64,000 nucleotides of DNA from Dictyophora rubrovolvata (GCA_029959195.1 CP114124.1:2055102-2119101); one strand, 5' to 3'; positions 24,401 through 35,493 are shown, counted from the stretch's first letter. Notes: a model not told the origin generated them from the letters alone. Made by a program: numbers and translations.

Positions 24401-27400
24401 TTGCCTTTGCCAAGGTGTTGTCCTTACACACGGATCCATCATTGAAAGTGCCCTCGGATCTAGAGAACATCTTGGTTCTTTTGACGGCCGAGTATTGCAG
24501 TGTGTGAACTACACGTTCGACGTCAGTGTCTGGGTAAGCATGATTCAATGGTTTCCCTCTGAATCTCGCATAAACAAAACTTTAGGACTGGAGTGTTACA
24601 TTGACCGGCGGAGGCACGATTTGCATCGTTCCAAAACAAAAGTTGATGGACGATTTTGCTGGCGTAGCAAATAGTTTCGACATAACTCTACTGGAAGTAA
24701 CACCGACTGGTAAGTCGCGTCATGCCCTAAGTCTTATTTCTTCTTATCAATACCTGCAGTTGCCGCGCTCTTATCTCCTGAGGAAGTGCCAACCCTTGCT
24801 ACAATGATATTGGGTGGTGAAATGCTGAGTCCTGAAGTTCGTAACAAGTGGGGTGACGCGGTAACCCTTATGAACGCGTGCGTAGTCCTCTTTGTCAATA
24901 GGAAAAGTGAATTATTTACTTATACGTTGCAGATACGGCGCTACCGAGGCCAGTACGAATGTGACTATAATGAGACAAGTCACACCTTCTATCGAAGTCT
25001 CTAACATCGGTAGACCGTTTGGTCTGAACTTCATTTATGTCCTGGACGAAAGTTTAAGACCTGTACCTCTCGGCTGCATTGGTGAACTCTTTATTGGCGG
25101 ACCTCAAGTAGCTCGTGGGTACCTAAGTGCCCCGGAACAAACTGCCAAAGTTTTCGTCAATGATCCCTTCCGTCCTGGTTCGATTATGTACGCTTCTGGA
25201 GATCTTGTCCGCATGAGCCCGGTCGACTACTCAATTACCTACCTTGGCCGGCGTGATACTCAAATCAAGATTCGTGGACTTCGGGTGGAAATTGGCGAAA
25301 TTGAAGCTGTTCTCAAAGCATCCAGCACGGATATCTCGAATGCCGCTGTCATCAAAGTGGATGCAGGAAGTGAGAGTCTTGTTGCCTTTTTGGAGTATTC
25401 TCCTAGTCCGGACTCTACGGATAGCGTTGCTATTGTACATGAAAACGAACAGTTCATTGGTACGCTCGTGGCATCGCTGAGACGTGCTGCCCAGCAAAGA
25501 CTTGCGCCATATATGGTTCCTACCGTATACGTCCCGCTTAATCGGTTCCCGCTTTCAAGTTCTGGCAAGCTAGATCGCAAAACTCTTACCGCTTTCTTCT
25601 ATGCCCACCTGGAAGAAATCAGAGACCTCCGGCTTGATTCCGAACTCTTCGCGACGCTATCGTCTCTCGAAATGCCACAAGACGAGCTGCAGGCTACGCT
25701 AAGGACGCTATGGGCCTCGATATTGAATCTTAGGGAAAACCTCCTGAGCATTGACGACGAATTCTTCTTGGTTGGGGGAGACTCTATTTCTGCGATTCGA
25801 CTTGCAGGTGCTGCTCGCGATGCGGGACTTTCTTTACCTGTGACCGACATCATTCGTAACCCGACGATTCGTAGAATGGCCCAGATTGTGCAATCAGTCA
25901 TTCCCAATAACGATTATGACGACGACGAGACGCCGACCGTCACTCTTGACGAGATGTCTCCTCAAGATCTTACCCTTTTAAACGTCAACCAAGACGAATT
26001 CGAATATTTGCGGAATGACCTGCTTGCTAGATCTGGAATTTTTGCTAGGTGAAAGTGCTCCTCTTATGGTATAAATTTACGAGGCTGATAGGAATGTCTT
26101 TTTTGCTAGTGATGTCCTTGACGTATATCCGGCGTCAGCTACACAAGCCAGCCACCTGTTGGCCGGTATGACGGTTCGCGACGCGTATATCGTTCCACTA
26201 TCATGGGATCTTCCTCCAAAGACAGACGTCGCAAAACTTCAAGAGGCAATCGACAGCATTATCAATCAACCTAACGGGATGATGCTCCGGACGGTGTTCC
26301 TGTTCCACCCTGTGTCGAACAAGTGGCTGCAGGTGTTAATTCGACCTGAAGGAAAGCGGATGGAGTGGCAGATTGTAACGGTTACTAGTGAAGCGGAACT
26401 TGATTTACGCGTGTCCGAGTACGAGCTCGGTCGAGGCAGCGAGAGGTTCGATGATGGAGAACTTCTTAGTCGGGTTTGCATCTTCCAGCTGGGTGGATAT
26501 GCCCGTGTTCTGGTCTGGACGGTACATCACGCTTTGATGGATCGATGGTCGATGGAGAATATTACGTCCGACATTGAGCGCGTCTTTGCGAATTATCCAG
26601 TTCCATCGCGACGGTCTTTCAAACCTATGGTCAAATATCTGCAACGGGACGACCGTACTGTCGATATTGACTTTTGGAAAAAACATTTGCACAACGCGTC
26701 GCCAACGCCTTTCTTGCAAGGTCGTGAGAGCTCGACGGATACAATCATGTTCCGCGATATTCATATCGACCACATTTCCCTTGTTCGTCGATTTGGTATT
26801 ATGCCTTCAACGTTGATTACCTGTGCCTGGGCGGTTGTACTGTCGGTGCATTGCAAGTCCACTGATGTCGTATTTGGACACGTTCTTTCTGGTCGAAGTA
26901 TGTGAAAGTCTTCTATTTATTCTCAACTTGTTAACTGAGATGTTCTCCCTCGCTTTTTTTTTTCAGACGCTCCTATTAAGGATATTGGGACAATGAGCGG
27001 AATCATGATCAACACGGTCGCTCGTCGAGTATCGCTTAATCCGAAATCCTCCGTCCTGGAGACGTTACAACAAATACAGTCAGACCAACTCGAAATCAGC
27101 AAACATGAGAATCTTTCTTTGGCGGAGTTGGAGGATGAAGGCGTCCCAGTTTCTACGTTGTTCCATAGTATCCTCAACTTCCGCAACAAAGGATTCAATC
27201 AGGTCATAGAACACGATGGAAGTTTGGTCGAGGACCGTCTATTTGCTAATCCTCGCAAAGCATCTCATGGCAGGTATGCTAACTCTTTCAAAAAATAAAA
27301 TCGGTTACGTTTCGTTGTTGTCTAATTGTTAATTTCTAGAATCGAGTATCCTTTGTGCTTAGATGTAGACCTCCGTCCGACGGGTGTTATCTCGATCAGC

Positions 27401-27640
27401 TCATTCCACGCTTCCGAAATAATTTCTGAAGCAGAGATGCAAACCTCTCTGGACCACTTTGAGTCTGCTCTACAATTCATGATTGGTTATCCGGAGAAGT
27501 CGACTTTTGAGCTCATCAGCGATTGGACAGAGCGTCAGCTCGGCATCAGTTCTGCGGCCATTGACCACGATAAACCAGGCTCAAAGGGAGCGGGATGGGA
27601 TGGGAAGGGAAGGGAATTTGTGGCTCAAAAGGAAGTTTAG
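11467..27640 (+). CDS. Four-module non-ribosomal peptide synthetase
   Basis: NRPSs load amino acids by adenylation (A), hold them on phosphopantetheine carriers (T) and join them by condensation (C), in the cytosol. The domain order is partial C, then four A-T-C modules. About 37 exons code roughly 4,700 residues; the 36 introns are short with GT..AG ends, and the exon junctions I checked keep the frame, so the gene looks intact. A-domain cores are present four times: FTSGSTG.PKG, YASGDLVRM, GRRDTQ.K.RGLR.EIGEIE and SSGKLDRK.L with the catalytic lysine. All T domains carry GGDSISAIRL with the serine that takes the cofactor. All four full C domains keep HHxxxD. There is no epimerase, methyltransferase, thioesterase or reductase. 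Ending in C recalls the cyclising terminal C domains of ascomycete NRPSs. The start was chosen because it opens the first coding frame after a TATA-like site. No tailoring gene is visible nearby. The product is unknown. Confidence 0.96.
12482..16244 (+). other. NRPS module 1 (A1-T1-C1)
   Basis: A1 spans about 12482-14150, T1 about 14200-14430 (GGDSIS near 14308) and C1 14644-16244. Aligned by eye to the GrsA numbering, the pocket residues at 235, 236, 239, 278, 299, 301, 322, 330, 331 and 517 are D V W E A G V T N K. I do not recognise this code. C1 has HHAVADHWS. Nine introns interrupt the module, including a pair that isolates a 16-base exon at 15862-15877. Confidence 0.85.
16292..20060 (+). 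other. NRPS module 2 (A2-T2-C2)
   Basis: A2 about 16292-17990, T2 about 18030-18260, C2 about 18455-20060 with HHALVDHWT. The pocket residues read D L W Q L G G T Y K, the same as module 3, so both should take the same substrate. Nine introns lie at the same positions as in module 1, and a 16-base exon lies at 19667-19682. Confidence 0.85.
20118..23885 (+). other. NRPS module 3 (A3-T3-C3)
   Basis: A3 about 20118-21810, T3 about 21850-22070, C3 about 22275-23885 with HHALMDRWS. The pocket residues D L W Q L G G T Y K equal those of module 2. The 16-base exon is at 23490-23505. Protein similarity to modules 2 and 4 is high throughout, pointing to fairly recent tandem duplication. Confidence 0.85.
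23936..27640 (+). other. NRPS module 4 and terminal C domain
   Basis: A4 about 23936-25590, T4 about 25680-25905, C4 about 26108-27640 with HHALMDRWS. The pocket code D V W E I G A T N K is close to module 1. One intron found in the other three modules is exactly missing after 27355, so the 16-base exon is fused to its neighbour. The protein ends about 40 residues after the FLDHFE-like motif (here SLDHFESALQFMI), with a short unrelated tail and no carrier or release domain; C4 itself is the likely release catalyst. Confidence 0.85.
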
Positions 27641-28368
27641 ACTTGGACTTTTTATTTTTCTCTAGGTTGATCTCGAACGTTAAACGTTAAACAATCATAT
27701 ATATTCCTTGCGTTTTTTTTGGTGTATAGCTACATGTATAGTTACGTGATATTGTTTTGAATTTGTTATAATTTATTATTTATTATGAATGTCCTTTTTT
27801 CTTTTGAAACGAAAACCGTTTGATTCTCAGTTTGAAGAATTTCGACTTCGCGGCCAACGTCGGTGCCAGAGGGTGATCCCACGTTGCAAGTGCGTTGGTG
27901 TTGAAAGGTGATTGGACGATCTAATCGCCGAATTTATGTATATATTAAACACGCCACCCATTTTCATAATTCTCATAATTCTCTCCGTACTTGACCTAAT
28001 GGCCGTCACCGAAAGACCCACTTACTCTGTACCCGTCCCAATCTGTCCCTTGGATATCTTGATGCGTCCACCTGGAGTATATGGTATATCTCTAGAAATA
28101 TTGAAACGGACCGAAGACACTCCTTTGCTTGAATGGGGTGCGTGTTCGCTTCCAGTTTTTTTGTGTCGGGAGAAGACAAATGTGATTTTTGTTCCACAGC
28201 GAAGGCGTATCGTTACATGTTTGAATAACAGCGGTTTCTATAAAAGAAGAGGGACAAACATTTATTCGAGCTTTCCTAATGTTACTACAGGGACGTTTGC
28301 TTGGTTCACCGGATAATGGTAAAAATTGTAAGAAGAACCTCCACTAGGAAGGAGGGTTTTTGTCATGT
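27641..28368. other. Intergenic region downstream of the NRPS
   Basis: The first 150 bases are AT-rich (TTATTATTTATTAT near 27770) and fit a 3' end. A single open frame of 134 codons (27912-28316, plus) with a hydrophobic N-terminal segment has no family resemblance that I know and no intron support, so I do not call it a gene. The LTR of the next element begins at 28369. Confidence 0.4.
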
Positions 28369-30964
28369 TGTCACAACCCACGTGCTTCGTAGTCCAAATC
28401 CGGGCTTCCCGTACTTTGTGCTCCGAACCCCGATCAATTCCCCAACCCCGAGATTCGCACGATGTCCGAACTTTATCTAGTCTCTATGCGGGGACCAATC
28501 GTCCGGTACTTATAAATAAGGTACACAACTCAATAGATAATTGTCTTGTACTCCGACTAGTGCATTCCATTTGTTTCGCCCGGAACTCCTTTTATCTGTA
28601 TCCCCTTATATTCTTTGATCTCAAATTCGTATATAAACTCATAGTTATTCCATATGTAAACTCTAGTCTGAATATTAGTTTATTTCTCCTCATACTCTTT
28701 CTGCTTCGTACTCCAATTACACTGTCGGGTTTGACTCGGACTTCATTCCAGTTGACTTGAACTTCATATCTTTGTCATTATAAATGACACTGACCTACTA
28801 TAGTCTGATTAGACATCAGTCTTTCTTGTACTTATATACTTTGTTGTAATCTGAAATCAAGGGATACAATAAGCTGGGCAAGTGGGTGCAACATCTAGTT
28901 GAAGCTGAGTCCCTCACCTCTGTACCTCATATTTGTTTCGGGACATCATCCATGCTCTGAACCTATCGGACTTAATTGGGATTGATCCAGAACACCACGT
29001 GTAACAACCCCCCTGACAAATACATGTTCAAGAGGAGATTCATTGATGGACTAGATGATAAAATTACTAGTGAAATCATTAAGCGAGGGTTCATGGCCGA
29101 GAACTCGTCAATGTAACATTTCATTACAGATAGTATAGCCCAGCTCTTATGAGTTCACAAGGTAACAGTGGAAAACTGTATATTCACAGGTAAACAGTAA
29201 GAAAGGCTACTGGCACCTTTACTGGCTAGTGGTATTTACATGATGTACGGTGCCTACATACTATTACATAATCATGCTACATAGTGCACATGCTAAGTCA
29301 TGCATCATAGTATAATGGACTTATGCCTAAGTCCATAGGTATGCATCCACTATAGAAGCAGAACTGTTACAGTCAATGAGACGACTGTACACCGCAGCCA
29401 ACAATGTTGAACAAGTGTTCAGTTACAATAAGGCATTGTCATATCATCGAACCACAATGACAGCAACGAGCTTGCACTCGAGCTTAGCAAGACAGGCATA
29501 CGAGAATAACCATCATTGTTATGTGCTGGAACGTGCGTACAAAGTCTGGCGAGGTTAATGTGAGAGATAAATAGTAGGCTTCAACTTGCTCTTGAGTTGC
29601 ACCCTCACTGTGCATGTCCGTTAACTTCAAGCCATGTGGTCGTGACATCTGACATGCGAGTGCATGGTTCAGATGACACATTATGATGTCAGGAGACATC
29701 ATTCTGAGCGAGACGGGGAATGTGGGTTACAACCACGTCGTACGATGGGTGTGAGAGTTTTGGTGACATCATGCACGTTGCCTCAAACATTGAGATAGAG
29801 ATTTTAAGATTTGAGATGAAATGTCGGCAGCATCTGTGATGCTGCCCGTGGTGAAACGAGAGATTAAGAAGAAGAGAAGGTGTTTCAAAGAAGCTTGGTG
29901 TAACAAGTAACAAGGCGAAACTTCTATTGATATCAGAACGGAAAAGTAGATACATTATTAAATCAATCCTTTTATAGAAATGAAACATGATGACAAATAT
30001 GAAAAAGGATGATGCAGACAAGTTTGGAAAACAGCAACTTCAGGGAGTTACCCAATAGGGACTGAGCAGGGTTTCAGGAAGTTAAGCGAGGTTACGTACA
30101 CACTAAGTGGGCATAACAATCATGCACATCTCAAAACTAGTGCAACTACTAATCATCCTGTAAAATCTGGACAGATATCAGGGAATCGACCCTCGACGAC
30201 GACCACTAGTAATAGACTGCTAGTAACTAGTATAGCCATGAGGGCAACTACCTCATCTGGACCAAGAGTGTCTGGCTCAGGAACACAGACGCGTAATAGC
30301 AGCACTGTAGTAAAGTGCTATGAGTGTGGACAGACAAGACACATGAGACCCAACTGTCCAAAGAAGACACAAATACATGCTAATGCTGGCCATATAGAAG
30401 AAGTGGAGGATGAGGCCCTCGATGCTGTAATAGATGAAGGGGAAGAAGCCAACATAGAAGACGGCACAGATGTCCCAGCAGATGAAGAGGCAGTGGGGCA
30501 GGATAATGACAAGCCAGTCAATTATGGTGGGGGGGACCACTATGAGTGGGATGATGACAACCCCAGGGCATATATGATGCTGATAACCGATGACCATGGT
30601 TATGACAATAGGAAACTCCTTGCCATCAGGAAGAACGTGCCTAAGAGTGGGATAGTGACTGCACAGGATGAACCCCTGTATAATCACATAATGAGGCCCA
30701 GAATTAGGACTCCCAAACATAAAAAGGGGCAATGAAACCTATGGAAGGTTTATGGTCTGTGAATGGCCAGTTGGCACATTGTCTCATAGACAGTGGTTGC
30801 CAGACTCGCAACAGGAGCAAAGACATTCAAACTGATAAACCAGTAGCACTGCAGCTGGCAGTAAAGGGTAGTAAATTCATAATACAGTACAGGATGTATA
30901 CCCACATAGAATTTGGGGAGATTAGTGTACTAGAGTACTTTGACATAGTCAACATTGATGTTAG
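28369..30964 (+). mobile_element. Broken Ty3-like LTR element (family E)
   Basis: An LTR of 638 bases (28369-29006, TGTCAC..TAACA) is followed by a decayed internal region. Recognisable parts are a gag-like stretch just after the LTR, a zinc-knuckle coding region near 30310-30360 and an aspartic-protease-like region near 30780-30960. The body is broken in many places, its pol is missing, and its 3' side is cut off by a family A LTR at 30965. About 1 kb in the middle (about 29110-30120) shows no clear coding and may be another insertion. The same LTR family occurs at 40545-41202 and, inverted and partial, at 33504-33689. This is an old fossil. Confidence 0.75.
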
Positions 30965-31370
30965 TGTCAGGGTATGCTAGCGTTGTCCCCTTATTTTCCT
31001 ACATTTATCTTCAGTTCTGGTCTATTTTATTTATTTCTATATTTCTCGTATTCTATCCCATCTCTTGCATTTCCCTCTCCTTCCGTATTCCCATTCTCCC
31101 TTCAACAGGCGCTGAGCATCCATTCTCATCAGAGCCATGGCCTAGGCCCTGGCTAAAAGTCCGGGACTGGCGCATATCCGCGCCCAGTCCATGAACCGAA
31201 GGCTGCGTGTGGCCTTCGCCGTTTTTCATAGTATATAGTTAGTAGCCCTAGAGGAGGGATCCCTAAGTTTGTTCTCTTAGGATCCCCTCCCTCTAGGTGA
31301 GTTAGTATTATTCCTAGAATATATTTTGCTTAGGATCCCCTCCCTCTAGTCTGAGTGAGTAGCCCTGACA
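30965..31370 (+). mobile_element. Solo LTR, family A (long form)
   Basis: TGTCAGGG..CCCTGACA, 406 bases, flanked by the 5-bp duplication GTTAG on both sides. It contains a TATA-like stretch, a hairpin at 31248-31296 and the extra 52-base segment of the long form. It interrupts the family E element. The short hydrophobic open frames inside it recur in all copies but are not considered genes. Confidence 0.85.
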
Positions 31371-31526
31371 GTTAGGGTGACTCAGGGCACACACCTAGAG
31401 GGAGGAAAACCTAAGAGAACAAGCTTAGGGTTTTCCCTCTAGGGATAGAGATTATATATACTACAGGACAAGCACTCGTAATCAATAGAAAGATCTCTGC
31501 AGGATCTGTGGTGATAAGTTTGAGGA
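31371..31526. repeat. Fragment related to LTR family A with hairpin
   Basis: The stretch 31395-31442 is an inverted repeat (arms starting CTAGAGGGAGGAAAACC and ending GGTTTTCCCTCTAG) with an 8-base loop, AGAACAAG. It has the same design as the hairpin in LTR family A, but the middle of both arms differs in a matched way. It is probably the remnant of a sister LTR family. Confidence 0.6.
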
Positions 31527-32387
31527 TGTCATGATCTGATTCATGACATCACTAGCGATACGGATTCCTTATTATATTCCCTTGTCTTATCGTACTTAAA
31601 CGTTATCTTATCACAATCGCTTCATAGATGTCACGACCGGAAGTCTTATCAGACTTCATCGCCGTTTTCACAAAGTCCCAGACGCCGTCGTCTTCCTAGG
31701 ACTTACAGTAAGCCGCGGATAGACCTTTGGTATATATTCTAGTTCCAAACCGCGCATGAGATCATCTATGACAGTCATAGGTCCTTATGTGCTTTCCCTT
31801 TGTTCTTGTTGCCTCATGTTTGCCACATGGCAAACTGACCCTGCATATACTTATGATACTCACAAATTGCTATGACATGTATACGTTCTCAAGTTCGTTA
31901 TCTATTTCGAACTGAGATTCAAACCTCTAGCGTACTTGTATATAAAGCCTCCTATACTTCGTAGCTAGACTTCTCTTCAGACTTAATATCGAACCTAGTT
32001 TGATATCTCAATATAGTCTTCATTTCCCAATAGCGCTACAGTCATTTCCAAACGCTTTAAATCTAAACCGTCCGTAGTGACAACGCCGTTCCGGCGTTGG
32101 ATCTGCTACTTCTTCCATCTCTTGTTCTTCTGCTTTCTAGTCGACGATCTATTCTACCAGATCGTTCTAGACTTCCTAGAGCTTCGACTCAATGATATTC
32201 TCTGACGACTCGAAGATCCCGAACAACGTCAAGACAAGTAGAGCCAACATCCAGAGGACTGTTGTGGTACAACCCACTCAGGCTGAGACCGCGCTCTATG
32301 ACATTATGGTGACATTTGTATCATTATTAAATACGATTATTAACGTTCATACATTTGTCGCCGATACCTGAGAATCGGTACTTAACA
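31527..32387 (+). mobile_element. Solo LTR, family B
   Basis: TGTCATGATC..GTACTTAACA, 861 bases, with the 5-bp duplication GAGGA on both sides. It contains a TATATAAAG promoter-like site. Near-identical copies lie at 49246-50106, 45682-46523 (inverted) and 63556 to the window end. Confidence 0.85.
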
Positions 32388-32455
32388 GAGGATCGCAGTG
32401 ATTTGAGAGTTTGATCAAAGATCGGACGAAGGAAATGGGGAGTGAATGGAAATAA

Positions 32456-33291
32456 CACTGGAGACATTGTAGGGTTTAGCCAAAAAGAAAAGCTTGATGA
32501 AATCATGGGTGGAGGCATAGACTTTTGATAATTTACAAAATTGCAAAATCACCTCATGAGTAATACTCAGACTAGGGGATTCTGAGTTGGAAAATTGTCA
32601 GTATACTGCTATAATAATCTTAATTCAATTATATAATAATTTTTAGTTATATAAACCTATACATAATTTTCTCTATTCAGTTAAACAGTATATAAAGTAA
32701 AACTTATATCAATATTGATCACATTTGAAAATTATATAAAAAAGTTTATTCAACTCCTTGTAAATATAGTATTCTATTATGATTTTGATGACATGGAAAA
32801 TATTGAGTTCATACATAATGAAAACTTGAGGTCACAGTTTGTGACATTAGAGTTTTCTTAACATTTTCCTGAAATCACTGTATTATTAGTGTTTTCTCAG
32901 GAAAAACTTTGATAATACAAGGAGTAACTTCATGCTTGAAATCAAGGTTTACCATGGCATCTAAATTATGATGAAATATTATTTTCACAAATGGTCAAGT
33001 AAATTTTCTGTATAATTTTTGAGTATCATTGATACTAATATATGTTTAACTCTGTACATATTTTTACTGAATGGATAACATTATTCACAGGCTTACATAA
33101 GTAAAATTTGTCAGATAATTTGATCAAGATAATAAAAGCAGCATATTGACAATTTAGCAAATCAGAATCCCTTGATCTGAGTATTAGTCATTATATAATT
33201 TTGTAATATCATAAATTATAGAAAGTCAATGCCTCAAACCATAATTATCTAATGATTTTCTTTATGGCTAAACCCTACAATGTCTCCAGTG
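32456..33291 (+). mobile_element. CACTA-like MITE, copy 1
   Basis: An 836-base AT-rich element without coding capacity. Its ends are inverted repeats of at least 36 bases starting CACTGGAGACATTGTAGGGT, flanked by the 3-bp duplication TAA. CACTG ends and a 3-bp duplication fit the CACTA (CMC) superfamily of DNA transposons, in non-autonomous form. A second copy lies at 61732-62541. Confidence 0.8.
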
Positions 33292-33689
33292 TAAGAGAAA
33301 TGGTTCGGAACGATGAAATGATCTGAACTTCAAAACTTCGAAGTTTGAGGAAGTGATTGAAAATGGAACAATGAACTAGCATACTCTGACACCACCCCCC
33401 CCTTCAACTAGGTGACATCCTGACACCTGTAAGGTCTCCCAAGGTCGGGTTGGATGGGGCCGAAAGAGAAGACCATTGATGGATCACGGAGCATCTGGAT
33501 GATTGTTACGTACGGTGGTCCAGGACTATATCCCAGATATCCCTGAGAAAGTCCAGACCACCAGGGAGATGGACGGAGGATGGAGTACGGAGTTATGGGA
33601 CAAGGGACTTGGCTTCAGCTTATAAACTGCACCCACTTGCCCAGCTTTATATATCCCTCAATTTCGGAGCAGCAGGGACTTAAGAGTAC
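33292..33689 (-). mobile_element. Inverted fragment of LTR family E and flank
   Basis: From 33504 the minus strand matches the 3' part of the family E LTR (ending ..CGTACGTAACA). It is cut at 33689 by a family A LTR. The preceding 33292-33503 is probably its internal leader region; no gene was seen. Confidence 0.6.
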
Positions 33690-34042
33690 TGTCAGGGCTA
33701 CTCACTCAGACTAGAGGGAGGGGATCCTAAAAGAACAAACTTAGGGATCCCTCCTCTAGGGCTACTAACTATATACTATGAAAAACGGTGAAGGCCACAC
33801 GCGGCCTTCGGTTCATGGACTGGGCGCGGATACGCGCTGGTCCTGGACTTTTAGCCAGGGCCTAGACCATGGCTCTGATGAGAATGGGCGCTCAGCGCCT
33901 GTTGAAGGGAGAATGGGAATACAGAAGGAGAGGGAAATGCAAGAGATGGGATAGAATACGAGAAATATGGAAATAAATAAAATAGACCAGAACTGAAGAT
34001 AAATGTAGAAAAATAAGGGGACGACGCTAGCGTACCCTGACA
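33690..34042 (-). mobile_element. Solo LTR, family A (short form)
   Basis: 353 bases in inverse orientation, without the 52-base segment. The flanks do not share a clear 5-bp duplication, and 34045-34058 repeats an LTR end, so rearrangement between copies is likely. Confidence 0.8.
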
Positions 34043-34047
34043 AGAGT

Positions 34048-34612
34048 AGCCCTGACAGATTTGCTGAATGATAAAATCCTAAGACCAGTATAATAATCTG
34101 AAGATAATAGCTAAATGTCGTAGCTATATATACAATTGGAAAAACTACAAAGATATTTGTTTGAGGCCATCTAGTCTCCATGGAGCGGGTCCTGGTGCTG
34201 ATTTCATGACAAGGAAGTGGTGGGGGAATAAATGATATAGCAAGTGTGCAAGCATCGATAACAAACCAAACAACAACAACAAATAAAATGATCCTAAGAT
34301 CTTGTGTGCGAGAGGGGGATGATAAATGTGAATTCGCAATAAAATGGTACGACAATATGCTGATGATAAAACAGTGATAGAAATCTGTTAAAGTTAGTAA
34401 GGCTTCAACGATGATACGAATCGTTGAGTTTATACTCCGAGGCCTCACTCAGAGTAATCCAAAGTAATAGACATGAGTGTAGAAATAGACTAGAGATGAA
34501 ACCTTGACTTGAACTTGACTTAAACTGAACTAAACTTGAGACAACTGTTCCAGTAGATTGCTGCTGTTATAATTATTTACATACAGTATATATACCATTT
34601 GGAAACATAGAG
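34048..34612 (-). repeat. Dispersed repeat C, copy 1
   Basis: About 510-560 bases also present on the plus strand at 50107-50620. On the minus strand it starts with a TATA-like GGTATATATAC, continues into TCAAGTTCAAGTCAAGG, and ends with a short conserved open stretch starting MKSAPGPAPWRLDGLKQ. The region looks like a promoter plus leader of an unidentified mobile element. Confidence 0.6.
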
Positions 34613-34739
34613 GAAAGCGGAATGATCACTCATCATTCGCCATGATAACAAAAAGAAAACAAAAAGACAACAAAGAAACAAAAGAAAAGGAGCATTGTGA
34701 GAGGATGACAAGGAGTACAATTACAGAAAAAGGGGAATC

Positions 34740-35303
34740 GCATATTGTTGCGCGTGAAAACACCATACAAGGAGAAACAGTAGAAATTGATGCTTCAGGC
34801 TTAGTACTACCTGAGCCGGAATAACCAATACTCGCACAGCCTGTCCCTCTTATATGCGCTGACATTGTGTTCCCTAAGACAATTATAAAGGCCGTGTCAT
34901 GTTTTTTTCTTGGTTTCACATTCCATTTTCATATTTTCCCTTATTTTACATTTTAATCACTTGGCGAAACCCTTTTCTTTCTCTTAAATTCCAATCCCCA
35001 GACCATGTATTCATTTTTCCACATGGTTTTACCTCATTTTGTTTACATTTAGATTACAAGTGTTCCGTTTTTCACTCGGACACTGAGCTACTCATGTATA
35101 TAAAAATCCATGGTTTTAAGACCAACAATATCATAAAATTCCTTAGTTTTGTATCGCAGCTTTTCCCTCAGTCTGAATTTGAGCAAATAAGCTTTATTTT
35201 GCTCCTCTACATTTACAATTCCTATCCTACACTATTTTCCTTGACTCACACTCATCCTTTGGTTCCCTTTCCTTCCTGTTCACTCCTGTTGTACATGTAT
35301 CAA
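34740..35303 (+). repeat. Dispersed repeat F, copy 1
   Basis: About 560 bases starting near TGTTGCGCGTG and ending near ACATGTATCA, matched in inverted orientation at 43245-43820. A stretch reading TELLMYIKI.GFKTNNII.F is conserved between the copies, so it may once have been coding. TG..CA ends and a weak ATAT flank duplication suggest an LTR, but the family is not identified. Confidence 0.6.
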
Positions 35304-35493
35304 TATGTAGTTAAGGGGAATAGGAGAAATATGTTGAAAGAAAAGAGAAACAAAAGAGAACAAAAGGAAAAATAAAAAGAGATCAAAAGGAAACGATGAA
35401 ACCGGACTCCCAGCATAGCTTTACCAAAATCACCATCTGGCACTTCTCGTGCTGCCTCTTACTCAAAACTATAACTTTACTATCCCAAACTTC

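Noticed and set aside
11467-27640. NRPS considered a siderophore (ferrichrome-type) synthetase
   Set aside because: It lacks the T-C-T-C tail and the pocket residues do not fit the codes I know for hydroxyornithine, serine or glycine; no ornithine monooxygenase gene is nearby.
27912-28316. Possible 134-residue protein downstream of the NRPS
   Set aside because: A single open frame without introns, family match or promoter; it cannot be told from chance.
30965-31370. Family A read as a MITE with 8-base inverted ends
   Set aside because: The ends are TG..CA, the duplications are 5 bases, and the body holds a TATA-like site; together these fit a solo LTR better than a DNA transposon, though no full-length parent is in the window.
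33813-34448. Open frame of 211 codons spanning an LTR A edge and repeat C
   Set aside because: It is a read-through of two repeats; similar hydrophobic frames recur in every LTR A copy and reflect composition, not a gene.
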